The notes under the pieces were generated by a model. It was given only the letters and a program-made list of their open reading frames with translations, did no database searches and had not been told where the DNA came from. From an uncultured Clostridia bacterium (GTDB lineage Bacteria > Bacillota > Clostridia > RGIG6154): 11,853 nucleotides of DNA. Positions 1 to 7,192 of this stretch are shown here, piece after piece. Position numbers and translations under genes: made by a program. The number at the start of each line of letters is the position of its first letter. Within the stretch, counting starts at the first letter, position 1. The stretch covers positions 1 through 11,853 of the forward strand of contig CAKSHV010000015.1 of assembly GCA_934457515.1 (NCBI GenBank). Reading direction: 5' to 3'.

Positions 1-259
1 CGATAACACCGCCGTAGTCCAGTAAAATCCAGGACGCGCTGTCATACCCCTCGGTATGCAAAAGCTCAACCCCGTCTTTTTTCAGTTCTTCTTCAACCGT
101 GCCGGCAAGCGCTTTCACCTGGGTATTCGAACTGCCGCCCGCAATCACAAAATAGTCGGAAAGAACGGTAATGTCCTCAAGCTTTAAAACCGTAACCTCC
201 TGCGCCTTGTGCTTATCTAAGGCTTTAATCACTTTTTTAACAATTTCAACCGATTCCAT
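1..259 (-). CDS. rsfS: Ribosomal silencing factor RsfS (Iojap family), 3' end truncated by window edge
   Basis: RsfS binds ribosomal protein L14 on the 50S subunit and blocks joining with 30S, which reduces translation under nutrient limitation. The 86 visible residues begin MESVEIVKKVIKAL and contain the family core LSDYFVIAGGSSNTQ (residues 33-47), followed by a GYDSASWILLDYGGV segment that matches the usual EGY...W.LLDYGDV signature. The family is normally about 105-120 residues, so some 20-30 C-terminal residues lie beyond base 1. The ATG at 257-259 is preceded by an AGGAGAG ribosome binding site at a good distance. It is the last visible gene of the minus-strand cluster, 28 bases after the yqeK stop, and is presumably cotranscribed. 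The LCP/LytR-type gene often found between yqeK and rsfS in Clostridia is absent. Family assignment is confident; the C-terminus cannot be seen. Confidence 0.93.
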   Translation of the reverse strand, partial: MESVEIVKKVIKALDKHKAQEVTVLKLEDITVLSDYFVIAGGSSNTQVKALAGTVEEELKKDGVELLHTEGYDSASWILLDYGGVI

Positions 260-287
260 AAGGCTCTCCTTTTTTATCCTTTTCTCA

Positions 288-863
288 TCATTTCATTTTA
301 TCACATTTTTGCGCAGATTTCAACAGATAATTTCGCGTTTCAATGGAATTTTTGTGAATTTTCATATTATTTTGCTTTAAGTATGCAATTGTGTTCTCAA
401 CCGCCTGCAGCAAACAGGCGTTAAGGTCGGTTTTGGCAATCTCGCGCAGTTCTTCTACCCCCGATTGCGTGCGGTTTTCCTCTATACAGTCTGCCACATA
501 CACAATTTTTTCCAAAAGTGACATGTTCGCCCGCCCAACCGTATGGTAAAAGCACGCGTTATAAATCTCATCATCCACACCGAATTTTTGCCGTGCAAAT
601 TCTGCGCCGGCGGGGCCATGCAGCAACGCGCGTGACGCTTTCATTTCATCATCCAAATTTAAATTTTTACAAAGAGAAAGCATGTTTTCGATTGTGTCCT
701 CTTTCACAATATCGTGCAAAAGCCCTGCCGTATAGGCCTTTTCGGGGTCTGCACCAAACCGCATTGCAAGTTCTTTGGCGCATTTTGCAACGCCGAACGT
801 GTGCTTCAGGCGCTTTTCGCCAAGCTTTTGCTGCAATACTTTTATAATTTCTTCATTATTCAT
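288..863 (-). CDS. yqeK: YqeK family HD-domain symmetrical dinucleoside tetraphosphatase
   Basis: YqeK proteins are HD-superfamily metal-dependent hydrolases that split diadenosine tetraphosphate (Ap4A) symmetrically into two ADP, lowering this alarmone-like nucleotide in the cytosol. In the 191-residue product the metal-binding residues appear in order: H21 (KHTFGVAKCA), the HD pair H50-D51 in GLLHDIVKE, H82 in LLHGPAG, H107 in FYHTVGR and D125 in VYVADCIEE. The length is normal for the family. The ATG at 861-863 lies inside the end of nadD, overlapping it by 8 bases in another frame, and an AAGGAAC ribosome binding site lies in the nadD C-terminal codons, so translational coupling is likely. 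The nadD-yqeK pairing is conserved in Firmicutes. Nothing in the sequence looks damaged. Confidence 0.93.
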   Translation of the reverse strand: MNNEEIIKVLQQKLGEKRLKHTFGVAKCAKELAMRFGADPEKAYTAGLLHDIVKEDTIENMLSLCKNLNLDDEMKASRALLHGPAGAEFARQKFGVDDEIYNACFYHTVGRANMSLLEKIVYVADCIEENRTQSGVEELREIAKTDLNACLLQAVENTIAYLKQNNMKIHKNSIETRNYLLKSAQKCDKMK

Positions 864-1446
864 ACAATTTGTTCCTTTTTATATAGTCATAAACCGCTTC
901 GGGTAAAAAATTCTTATATTTTTCCGCATTGCTCCGAATTTGGCTGGAAGAAATGTCCGGCGTTTCAATTTCAGCGAACTGCACATGCGGACGGTATGTT
1001 TTTATAATTTCTTCTTTTTTCAAAATATACTTTTCTTCATGAAATGCATTGCCGCGGTCCGCCACGATAAGCTTTTCGTTTTGAAACAGTTTTTCCGGCA
1101 TGTACCAGTTCGGAATGTCGATAAACATGTCCGCGCCCGTTATAAAATACAATTCGTCATTCGGAAATTCTTTGCGCAGTGCGGGCATGGTTTCCACAGT
1201 ATAGCTTTTTCCGCTGCGTTTTAATTCCACATCGCACGGAATAAGCGTGTCAGACCCTTTCAGGGCAAGACAAACCATGTCATAGCGCTGCTTTGCGCTT
1301 GGCATTACCTCATTTTTATGAGGCGGACGCGCCGAAACGACAAACAGAATTTTATCCAAAAGGTTTAATCCGATAAGGGATTTGGCAAGGGACAGATGCC
1401 CGCTGTGCACCGGGTTGAACGTGCCGCCGAAAACGCCGATTTTCAT
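856..1446 (-). CDS. nadD: Nicotinate-nucleotide adenylyltransferase NadD
   Basis: NadD transfers AMP from ATP to nicotinate mononucleotide, giving deamido-NAD, the penultimate step of NAD synthesis in the cytosol. The 196-residue protein has the nucleotidyltransferase Rossmann signature GVFGGTFNPVHSGH at residues 4-17, including the HxGH motif (H14, H17). It also has the PPHK motif (41-44), SYTVET (81-86), the GADMF segment (104-108) and the C-terminal ISSSQIR motif (165-171, the family's ISSTxIR), which contacts ATP phosphates. Length is typical. The ATG at 1444-1446 follows a GGGGG Shine-Dalgarno core six bases away, and the gene starts only 14 bases after the obgE stop, so it is part of one operon. 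Its end overlaps the yqeK start. The yhbY RNA-binding protein gene that sometimes sits between obgE and nadD is not present. Confidence 0.96.
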   Translation of the reverse strand: MKIGVFGGTFNPVHSGHLSLAKSLIGLNLLDKILFVVSARPPHKNEVMPSAKQRYDMVCLALKGSDTLIPCDVELKRSGKSYTVETMPALRKEFPNDELYFITGADMFIDIPNWYMPEKLFQNEKLIVADRGNAFHEEKYILKKEEIIKTYRPHVQFAEIETPDISSSQIRSNAEKYKNFLPEAVYDYIKRNKLYE

Positions 1447-1460
1447 ATTGATCCCCCAAT

Positions 1461-2729
1461 TTAAAAAACAAATTCAAATTCAAGCTCGCCCATGTGCACC
1501 ACGTCATTTTCTTTAATGCCCGCCTTTTCCAACTCGTCTATAATGCCCTTTTTGCGAAGCATAGTCTGGAAATAGCTCATGGATTCATAGTCCTCGAAAT
1601 TGATGGAATTAATCAATTTTTCCACATACGGCCCCTCAACCACATAATAGTCGTTTTCTCTGCGAACCGTAAAACTGTCGGACGGCATGAAGTTGTATTC
1701 CACATGCTCGATGTCTTCCACCTCGGTTTCGGGAACGGGAATATCTTTTAAAAGCGATGCCGCATACGCCATCAGTTCGCGCACGCCCTTTTTTGTCGCT
1801 GCCGAAATTTCAAACACTTTTATGCCACGCTTTTCCATTTCGTCTAAAAACGCTTGATACTGCGCCTCGTCGGTTATAATATCTGTTTTGTTCGCCGCAA
1901 CAATCTGCGGACGCGTCATCAGGTCGGCGTTATACGCCGCGAGTTCTTTATTAATCAGGTCAAAATCCTCAATCGGGTTTCTGCCCTCAATACCCGAAAC
2001 GTCCACCACGTGAATCAAAAGCCGCGTGCGTTCCACATGACGCAGAAAATCGTGTCCCAACCCCGCGCCGTCGCTTGCGCCTTCAATCAGTCCCGGAATG
2101 TCTGCCGCAACAAAGCTTTCGCCGTCCTCTGTGCGCACAACGCCCAAATTCGGCACAAGAGTTGTGAAATGATAGTTCGCAATTTTCGGTTTTGCGGCGC
2201 TGACGGTGGACAGCAAAGTGGATTTTCCAACGTTCGGGAATCCGATTAGTCCCACGTCTGCCAAAAGCTTTAATTCAAGCTCCAATTCGCGCTCGTCGCC
2301 GAGCGTGCCCACCTTGGCAAACTTCGGTGCCTGACGGGTTGCGGTTGCAAAATGCACATTGCCCCAGCCGCCCGTGCCGCCTTTTGCCGCCACAAAAGTG
2401 TCGCCTTTTTGCTTTAAATCGCAAACGATTTTTCCGTTGTATTTAATAATGGTTCCGACCGGCGCTTTAATGATTAAATCTTCGCCGTTTTTGCCGCGGC
2501 AGCGGCCCGCTGTGCCGTCACCGCCGTTTGGCGCCTGGTATTTTTTCTTATATTTAAAATCGAGAAGCGTGGAAAGCTGATTGTCCGCCACAAACACCAC
2601 GTCGCCGCCGTGACCGCCGTCGCCGCCGTCCGGTCCGCCCGCCGCAATGTATTTCTCTCTGTGAAAAGACATGCTTCCGTCGCCGCCTTTTCCCGCCTTC
2701 ACTCTGATTTTGGCACGGTCTATAAACAT
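1461..2729 (-). CDS. obgE: Obg family ribosome-assembly GTPase (ObgE/CgtA)
   Basis: Obg is an essential GTPase that acts late in 50S subunit maturation and links ribosome assembly to ppGpp and stress responses. The 422-residue protein has three parts. The first is the glycine-rich OBG fold (about 1-157, with repeated GGDGG stretches). The second is a G domain with G1 GFPNVGKST (163-171), switch threonines T189-T190, G3 DIPG (210-213), G4 NKTD (280-283) and G5 SAA (309-311). The third is the OCT domain (about 350-420), which is present in Firmicutes Obg and absent from E. coli ObgE. All motifs are intact. The ATG at 2727-2729 has a strong AAAGGAGG site just upstream. The gene follows rpmA, but a strong terminator (2794-2832) stands between them. 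I see no convincing promoter in the 64 bases before the start, so expression probably depends on read-through or on a weak promoter. Confidence 0.97.
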   Translation of the reverse strand: MFIDRAKIRVKAGKGGDGSMSFHREKYIAAGGPDGGDGGHGGDVVFVADNQLSTLLDFKYKKKYQAPNGGDGTAGRCRGKNGEDLIIKAPVGTIIKYNGKIVCDLKQKGDTFVAAKGGTGGWGNVHFATATRQAPKFAKVGTLGDERELELELKLLADVGLIGFPNVGKSTLLSTVSAAKPKIANYHFTTLVPNLGVVRTEDGESFVAADIPGLIEGASDGAGLGHDFLRHVERTRLLIHVVDVSGIEGRNPIEDFDLINKELAAYNADLMTRPQIVAANKTDIITDEAQYQAFLDEMEKRGIKVFEISAATKKGVRELMAYAASLLKDIPVPETEVEDIEHVEYNFMPSDSFTVRRENDYYVVEGPYVEKLINSINFEDYESMSYFQTMLRKKGIIDELEKAGIKENDVVHMGELEFEFVF

Positions 2730-2793
2730 TCCGCCGCCTCCTTTCGTGTATTCATGTTTAAAATGTATGTTTTTAAATTTCCCGCTTTTTCAT

Positions 2794-2832
2794 AAAAAAT
2801 AAAAAAGTGCCGGTACTATAAAGTATCGGCAC
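2794..2832 (-). terminator. Rho-independent terminator of the rplU-rpmA transcript
   Basis: Read on the minus strand, a stem of GTGCCGATAC and GTACCGGCAC (one A-C mismatch) encloses the loop TTTATA. It is followed by TTTTTTATTTTTT. It begins 12 bases after the rpmA stop codon. Because obgE, nadD and yqeK lie downstream on the same strand, this terminator probably reduces but need not abolish their expression, keeping ribosomal protein output higher than that of the enzymes. Confidence 0.88.
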
Positions 2833-2844
2833 CTTGCAGCTTTA

Positions 2845-3102
2845 TTATTCAGCAGAATATACGCTAACCTGCTTCTTGTCTTTGCCTTTTCTTTCGAACT
2901 TAACCTGTCCGTCGATTAAGGCAAACAGTGTGTCATCGCCGCCCTTTTTAACATTCAGACCGGGATGGATTTTTGTTCCTCTCTGCCGAACGAGAATGTT
3001 GCCTGCCAGAACATGCTGACCGTCGCCGCGTTTCACACCCAGTCGTTTAGACTCGGAATCTCTGCCGTTTTTTGTACTGCCGACGCCCTTCTTATGTGCC
3101 AT
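2845..3102 (-). CDS. rpmA: 50S ribosomal protein L27, form without the Prp-cleaved N-terminal extension
   Basis: L27 sits at the peptidyl transferase centre of the 50S subunit, where its flexible N-terminus reaches the tRNA acceptor ends. The 85-residue protein begins [19 protein letters not shown] and contains the diagnostic [19 protein letters not shown] and [12 protein letters not shown] segments. Many Firmicutes make L27 with an extra stretch ending in a phenylalanine cleavage site (of the FFA or LFA kind) that the protease Prp removes. Here the protein starts directly at the mature-type terminus. The start is unambiguous: an in-frame TAA (plus-strand 3103-3105) lies immediately before the ATG, and a GGAGGTGA site is correctly spaced. 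The gene is 34 bases after rplU with no prp between them, and the terminator follows directly. Confidence 0.98.
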   Translation of the reverse strand: MAHKKGVGSTKNGRDSESKRLGVKRGDGQHVLAGNILVRQRGTKIHPGLNVKKGGDDTLFALIDGQVKFERKGKDKKQVSVYSAE

Positions 3103-3136
3103 TTAATCTCACCTCCGAATTGAGTATCCTTATAGA

Positions 3137-3439
3137 TTATAAGCTGATTTTTTCGATTTGAATCTTTGTGTAAGGCTGTCTGTGGCCCTGCTTTTTGTGG
3201 TAGCCTTTTTTGGGTTTGTATTTGTAAACAATGATTTTTCTGTCTTTACCCTGACCTAAAACCTTTGCTTCAACAGACGCACCCTTGGGGTTTACAGTAA
3301 ATCCTGCATCGCCGGATACTGCCAAAACTTCGTCAAACTTAATGGTGTCGCCTTCAGCAACGTCTTTCTTTTCGATGAAAACAACATCGCCTTCTGCTAC
3401 CTTATACTGTTTGCCGCCCGTTACGATAATTGCGTACAT
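3137..3439 (-). CDS. rplU: 50S ribosomal protein L21
   Basis: L21 is a 23S rRNA-binding structural protein of the large subunit. The 100-residue product starts [18 protein letters not shown], the standard family opening. It ends with the basic segment [19 protein letters not shown] (residues 73-91), which corresponds to the YKRRKxYRRKxGHRQxxT signature that contacts rRNA. Length is normal. An AGGAGGTGA ribosome binding site lies a few bases before the ATG. It is the first gene of the minus-strand cluster, preceded by a structured leader and a near-consensus promoter. The usual Firmicutes neighbour prp (ysxB) is missing from the 34-base gap to rpmA. Confidence 0.98.
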   Translation of the reverse strand: MYAIIVTGGKQYKVAEGDVVFIEKKDVAEGDTIKFDEVLAVSGDAGFTVNPKGASVEAKVLGQGKDRKIIVYKYKPKKGYHKKQGHRQPYTKIQIEKISL

Positions 3440-3518
3440 AGCGGTTTCACCTCCTGTAAATTAGACTCGCCGAATAAGGGTGGCATGAGCACTTTAAAAC
3501 CCTTCCCGTGCGGTTACC
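3440..3518 (-). ncRNA. Probable L21 leader (cis-acting 5' UTR element of rplU)
   Basis: From the predicted transcription start near 3517 to the rplU ATG there is a leader of about 80 bases. On the minus strand it contains an ACCGCACGGGAAGGG stretch and a stem pairing AAGGGT (3499-3504) with ACCCTT (3476-3481) around a 17-base loop. It ends in the AGGAGGTGA ribosome binding site. Firmicutes commonly carry a structured L21 leader at this place, thought to mediate autoregulation by the ribosomal protein. The position and size fit, but I assigned it from context and this one helix, not from a covariance-model match. Confidence 0.55.
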
Positions 3519-3523
3519 ATAGA

Positions 3524-3552
3524 ATCATACCACATTTTTGCCCGTTTGTCAA
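3524..3552 (-). promoter_or_regulatory. Vegetative-type promoter of rplU-rpmA
   Basis: On the minus strand a perfect -35 TTGACA (3547-3552) is separated by exactly 17 bases from the -10 TATGAT (3524-3529), one mismatch from consensus. This should be a strong housekeeping sigma promoter, as expected for ribosomal protein genes. Initiation is predicted around 3517. Confidence 0.88.
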
Positions 3553-3601
3553 GGTGTAAACCGAAATTTTCTTTGTTTTTTGCCCTCTCCGCCGCACAAA
3601 T

Positions 3602-3664
3602 CAAGCGCTTGTTCAAAAAAATGCCGAAAAATCGCGATATCGGCGGAATTCGACGGATTATCCG
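3602..3664. other. Palindrome-rich segment between divergent promoters, possible operator region
   Basis: This segment lies between the rplU promoter and the polysaccharide-operon promoter and has no coding capacity that I trust. It contains CAAGCGCTTG (3602-3611, perfect), an inverted repeat GCCGA/TCGGC (3623-3627 and 3640-3644) enclosing ATCGCGAT (3631-3638), GATATC (3636-3641), GAATTC (3646-3651), and CGGAT-T-ATCCG (3654-3664). The last ends one base before the -35 element at 3666. Dyad symmetry at that spot suits a DNA-binding regulator. No regulator gene is adjacent and the assignment is inference. Confidence 0.35.
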
Positions 3665-3665
3665 A

Positions 3666-3694
3666 TTGACAGGAGCAAAACTTCGTGATATAAT
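3666..3694 (+). promoter_or_regulatory. Consensus promoter of the polysaccharide operon
   Basis: TTGACA (3666-3671), a 17-base spacer and TATAAT (3689-3694) form a perfect match to the housekeeping sigma promoter. Transcription should start near 3701, leaving a leader of about 50 bases before the ATG at 3750. The leader is AT-rich and has a modest AGGGG ribosome binding site at 3733-3737. I see no attenuator or riboswitch in it. Confidence 0.9.
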
Positions 3695-3749
3695 ATTTTT
3701 TGTGATATATTAAATAATGAAATTTTACGGATAGGGGTTTAACTTACAT

Positions 3750-5621
3750 ATGTTTAAAAAAAATCATTTGCCTCGCCAAGTGAAAGATTTGATGTACTGC
3801 CTGGCGGACTTTGTAACCGTTGCACTCAGTGTTTTGATTGTTTTAACCGTCTACAACAGCTTTCGTTTTCTGCATAATCCGTCGCTGTTTCCTCAAAAAA
3901 CACTGCTGAACATTCTGGTGCTCGCCTTTTTCACCCTTGTTTTATTTTTCTTGGGCGGCATTTACCGCAGATATTGGAAAACCGCAACATCTATGGATTT
4001 TGCGCGGCTGTTCTTTACCAATCTTTTTGTACTGTTCCCCACCATTCCTCTTGCTGTTATTTTCACCGATTATTTGCTTTCATGGAACTACATATTCTGG
4101 AGCGTTTTGCTGTGTTCTGTCGGCATGACGGGCTACCGCCTTTTGATTTATATCTACAATCACGCGCAAACCGCAGCGCTGTGCAAAAGCGGCAACAACA
4201 AAAATTTGCTGGTTGTCGGCGCCGGAGAGGCAGGCCGCATTGTGGTGCGCGATATCTTTAAAAACCCAAGCTTTAACTATAATGTGCTCGGTTTTATCGA
4301 TGACGATGCAAACAAACAAAACCGCATTATAGAAGGCATTCAAGTGCTCGGCACGTCGAGCGATATTCTTCAAATCTGCAAGCAGCTGGGCGTTTCGGAA
4401 ATTTTATATGCCATTCCGTCCGCCAATGAAACAACCACAAAGAGAATTTTAAACGTTTGCAGTGAAACGGGCTGTAAGGTTCGAATCGTACCAAGTATCG
4501 ATGAAATATTAGCGCCCGGTTCCAAAAACTTCACCAAAAAAATCCGCGATGTTGAAATTGAGGATTTATTAGCACGTGACCCAATTATCTTAGACAACCA
4601 CGGTTTAAGCCAGGAAATTACCGGAAAAGTCATTATGGTCACAGGCGGCGGCGGTTCTATCGGCAGCGAGCTTTGCAAGCAGATTGCCGTTTTCAAGCCC
4701 TCCCTCCTTGTCATTGTGGATATTTACGAAAACAATGCTTATGATTTGGAAAACGAACTGCACTATTTATATCCCGACTTAAACACCGAAACACTGATTG
4801 CGTCGGTTCGCGACAAGCACAGAATTGACAGCATTTGCAAAACCTATAAGCCCTACACCATTTTCCACGCAGCAGCACACAAGCACGTTCCGCTTATGGA
4901 AGATTCGCCGTGCGAGGCGATTAAAAACAATGTGTTCGGCACGCTTAATATGGTGCAGTGCGCATCTGAAAACAATATTCCGAAATTTGTTATGATTTCA
5001 ACTGACAAGGCGGTTAACCCCACCAATGTTATGGGTGCAACCAAGCGGCTGTGTGAAATGATTATTCAGTCTTATCAGAAAAAAAGCGGCACCAATTTCG
5101 TTGCGGTTCGGTTCGGCAACGTTTTGGGCTCGAACGGCTCGGTTATTCCGCTGTTTAAGCGCCAGATCGCACATGGCGGTCCCGTTACGGTCACCCACCG
5201 CGAAATTACGCGTTTCTTCATGACCATTCCCGAGGCGGCGCAGCTTGTGCTGCAGGCTTCGCTTTATGCAAAAGGCGGCGAAATTTTCGTGCTGGATATG
5301 GGTCAGCCGGTTAAAATTTATGATTTGGCAGTCAACTTAATCCGCCTGTCCGGCTATGTGCCCAATAAAGATATCGATATTAAAGTAACCGGTCTGCGTC
5401 CGGGCGAAAAGCTTTACGAAGAGCTTTTAATGGCGGAAGAGGGACTTTCCAAGACCGCACACAACAAAATTTTTGTCGGACGTCCGTCCTTTACGGAATT
5501 TGACGTATTGTATGAAAAATTAAAGGATTTATACACCGCGGCACATAATGAAGACGCCGCAAAAACAAAGGAACTTTTAATGGAAATTGTACCGACCTAC
5601 AAGCCGGTCAACAACAAATAA
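3750..5621 (+). CDS. Membrane-anchored nucleotide-sugar 4,6-dehydratase/epimerase, FlaA1/WbpM/CapD/EpsC type
   Basis: Enzymes of this family act on UDP-N-acetylglucosamine (or a related UDP-sugar) at the inner membrane face, making 4-keto-6-deoxy or epimerised sugars for capsule, exopolysaccharide or protein glycans. The 623-residue protein has four N-terminal hydrophobic segments (about 19-36, 51-71, 86-107, 113-135). Next comes a first nucleotide-binding domain with VVGAGEAGR (155-163), and then the catalytic short-chain dehydrogenase domain with MVTGGGGSIGSE (296-307). The catalytic residues follow the SMK pattern of the large membrane-bound members: S417 before TDK, M428 where smaller relatives have tyrosine, and K432. 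A late GLRPGEKLYEELL motif (548-560) is typical. It is first in the operon, 14 bases before the kinase gene. The family is certain; the exact product sugar is not. Confidence 0.94.
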   Translation: MFKKNHLPRQVKDLMYCLADFVTVALSVLIVLTVYNSFRFLHNPSLFPQKTLLNILVLAFFTLVLFFLGGIYRRYWKTATSMDFARLFFTNLFVLFPTIPLAVIFTDYLLSWNYIFWSVLLCSVGMTGYRLLIYIYNHAQTAALCKSGNNKNLLVVGAGEAGRIVVRDIFKNPSFNYNVLGFIDDDANKQNRIIEGIQVLGTSSDILQICKQLGVSEILYAIPSANETTTKRILNVCSETGCKVRIVPSIDEILAPGSKNFTKKIRDVEIEDLLARDPIILDNHGLSQEITGKVIMVTGGGGSIGSELCKQIAVFKPSLLVIVDIYENNAYDLENELHYLYPDLNTETLIASVRDKHRIDSICKTYKPYTIFHAAAHKHVPLMEDSPCEAIKNNVFGTLNMVQCASENNIPKFVMISTDKAVNPTNVMGATKRLCEMIIQSYQKKSGTNFVAVRFGNVLGSNGSVIPLFKRQIAHGGPVTVTHREITRFFMTIPEAAQLVLQASLYAKGGEIFVLDMGQPVKIYDLAVNLIRLSGYVPNKDIDIKVTGLRPGEKLYEELLMAEEGLSKTAHNKIFVGRPSFTEFDVLYEKLKDLYTAAHNEDAAKTKELLMEIVPTYKPVNNK

Positions 5622-5635
5622 AACGAGGTGCAAAT

Positions 5636-6442
5636 ATGGGATTATTGAAAAGAAAAAACAGTAAAAAATCCAAGGTTATAAAATCGACTGTTGATAAAAC
5701 GCGCGTTATCGATAAATATGCGCCGTTTATGATTCAGGAAACCTACAAATCGCTGCGTACAAACTTAATGTTTGCCATGCAGAGCGACGGTGAGGGCGGC
5801 AAGGTGATTGTTTTCACCAGTGCTATTCCGAGTGAGGGCAAAACAACGGTTTGCATAAACACCGCAATCACTTTTGCGCAAACCGGTGCGAAAGTGATGA
5901 TTATAGATTCCGACCTTCGTATTCCGAAACTGCATAAGTATTTTGATATTGACGGCAAGGTGGGGCTTTCCAATGTTCTGGGCGGATTTGTAAACTGTGC
6001 AGACGTGATAACCCATATTGAAAAATATAACATCGACTGCATCCCCGGCGGCCATATTCCGCCAAACCCTGCGGAATTATTGTCCTCCAAAGCAATGGAA
6101 GACACCCTTTCCGAGCTGAAATCCAAATATGACTACATATTTATCGATACCCCGCCCGTAACGATTGTGACCGATGCGGTGTCCATTGCACCGCATGCCT
6201 GCGGCGTTGCGCTTGTGGTTCGTGAAAAATACACGCCGCATGCAGCGGTCAGCGATGTGTTAAAAACATTCCGCTTTGCAAACGTTAAGGTTCTCGGCAT
6301 TATTGACAACTGCTCAAAATCAAGCGATGCAAGCTATGGCGGCAGATACGGTGCAAAGCGCCTGTTTAGCTACCGTTCGCACTATTATAAATACGGCGGC
6401 GGATATTACGGCTATGGTGCAAAAAGTCTGGAAGAAAAATAA
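5636..6442 (+). CDS. CpsD/CapB/YwqD-type bacterial tyrosine kinase
   Basis: This family autophosphorylates on a C-terminal tyrosine cluster and phosphorylates polysaccharide enzymes, controlling polymer export and length. The 268-residue protein has the interface motif ETYKSLR (35-41), Walker A SAIPSEGKTT (62-71), the second Walker-type motif VMIIDSDLR (87-95) and Walker B YIFIDTPP (167-174). A Gly/Tyr-rich tail follows with nine tyrosines at 234, 238, 246, 250, 251, 253, 257, 258 and 260. It has no membrane segment. In Firmicutes the separate CpsC/YwqC-type transmembrane protein normally activates this cytosolic half; no such gene is beside it. The ATG follows a GAGGTG site, 14 bases after the dehydratase stop. 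The phosphatase that would reverse its action comes next. MinD-like ATPases share the fold, but the tyrosine tail and neighbours settle the call. Confidence 0.94.
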   Translation: MGLLKRKNSKKSKVIKSTVDKTRVIDKYAPFMIQETYKSLRTNLMFAMQSDGEGGKVIVFTSAIPSEGKTTVCINTAITFAQTGAKVMIIDSDLRIPKLHKYFDIDGKVGLSNVLGGFVNCADVITHIEKYNIDCIPGGHIPPNPAELLSSKAMEDTLSELKSKYDYIFIDTPPVTIVTDAVSIAPHACGVALVVREKYTPHAAVSDVLKTFRFANVKVLGIIDNCSKSSDASYGGRYGAKRLFSYRSHYYKYGGGYYGYGAKSLEEK

Positions 6443-6466
6443 AATCGGTTCGAGGGAGGCGTTTTT

Positions 6467-7189
6467 TTGCGGATAGATTACCATTCCCATGTTCTGCCGT
6501 GCATAGACGACGGATCGTCGTCGCCCGAAGAATCTGTTTCCATATTGAAACAGTCGGCAAAGCAGGGCGTTTCGCTTATGCTTGCAACCCCGCATTTTTA
6601 TTTTCATCAGCATAAAGATGCAGACGATTTTTTAGCTGCCCGCAGTGCATCGCGGGAGATGCTTGATTCATACATATCAGAAATCGGCTGCGATTCAGAA
6701 ATCCCGCGCCTGCTTATGGGCGCAGAGGTACATATGTCTCCCGAAGCAGCGTCCATGCCGGACTTAGAAAAGCTATGCATTGAGGGCACAAATTATATTC
6801 TGCTGGAACTGCCGTTTCAGCCCTGGAGCCCGTGGGTGTATCAATCGGTTTTTGAAATCATTTCACGGCACAATTTGCAGCCGATTTTGGCACATTTGGA
6901 ACGATACCTTCCCATGAATAATGATAATTTGCCTAAGCTTTTAAGTATGGAAGTGTATATTCAGGTTAACGCTGATTCGGTTTGCGGACTATTCACATTC
7001 CGCGATATCAGAAAGCTTTACAACAGCGGTCTGCCGCTTTTAATCGGTTCTGATGTGCACAATTTAAATGTGCGCAAAACCCATTTCGGAAAAGCAGTTA
7101 AAAAAGCCGAACGGGTTTTCGGCAGCGAATTTTTCAAGCGCACCGAAAACATCGGCAAAACCTTTGCAAATATTTTGAAAAAAGAATAG
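6467..7189 (+). CDS. CpsB/YwqE-type PHP-family protein-tyrosine phosphatase
   Basis: CpsB/YwqE enzymes are manganese-dependent tyrosine phosphatases of the PHP fold that dephosphorylate the partner tyrosine kinase and its substrates. The 240-residue protein carries the metal ligands in order: H6 and H8 in DYHSHVLP, D14-D15 in IDDGS, H43 in ATPHFY, E87 in GAEVHMS, H143 in LAHLERY, and D196 and H198 in GSDVHN. Length is within the family range of about 240-255. The start is a TTG at 6467-6469, chosen because GGGAGG lies at 6454-6459, seven bases upstream, and because the next codons give the canonical N-terminus. It begins 24 bases after the kinase stop and ends just before a strong terminator, so it closes the three-gene operon. 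The less efficient TTG start may keep its level below that of the kinase. Confidence 0.94.
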   Translation: MRIDYHSHVLPCIDDGSSSPEESVSILKQSAKQGVSLMLATPHFYFHQHKDADDFLAARSASREMLDSYISEIGCDSEIPRLLMGAEVHMSPEAASMPDLEKLCIEGTNYILLELPFQPWSPWVYQSVFEIISRHNLQPILAHLERYLPMNNDNLPKLLSMEVYIQVNADSVCGLFTFRDIRKLYNSGLPLLIGSDVHNLNVRKTHFGKAVKKAERVFGSEFFKRTENIGKTFANILKKE

Positions 7190-7192
7190 TTA

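Noticed and set aside
3103..3136. Possible small prp gene or L27 extension between rplU and rpmA
   Set aside because: The gap is only 34 bases and an in-frame TAA lies immediately before the rpmA ATG.
4370..4714. Minus-strand open frame of 114 codons inside the dehydratase gene
   Set aside because: It is a shadow of a well-supported gene on the plus strand, with no ribosome binding site or recognisable motif.
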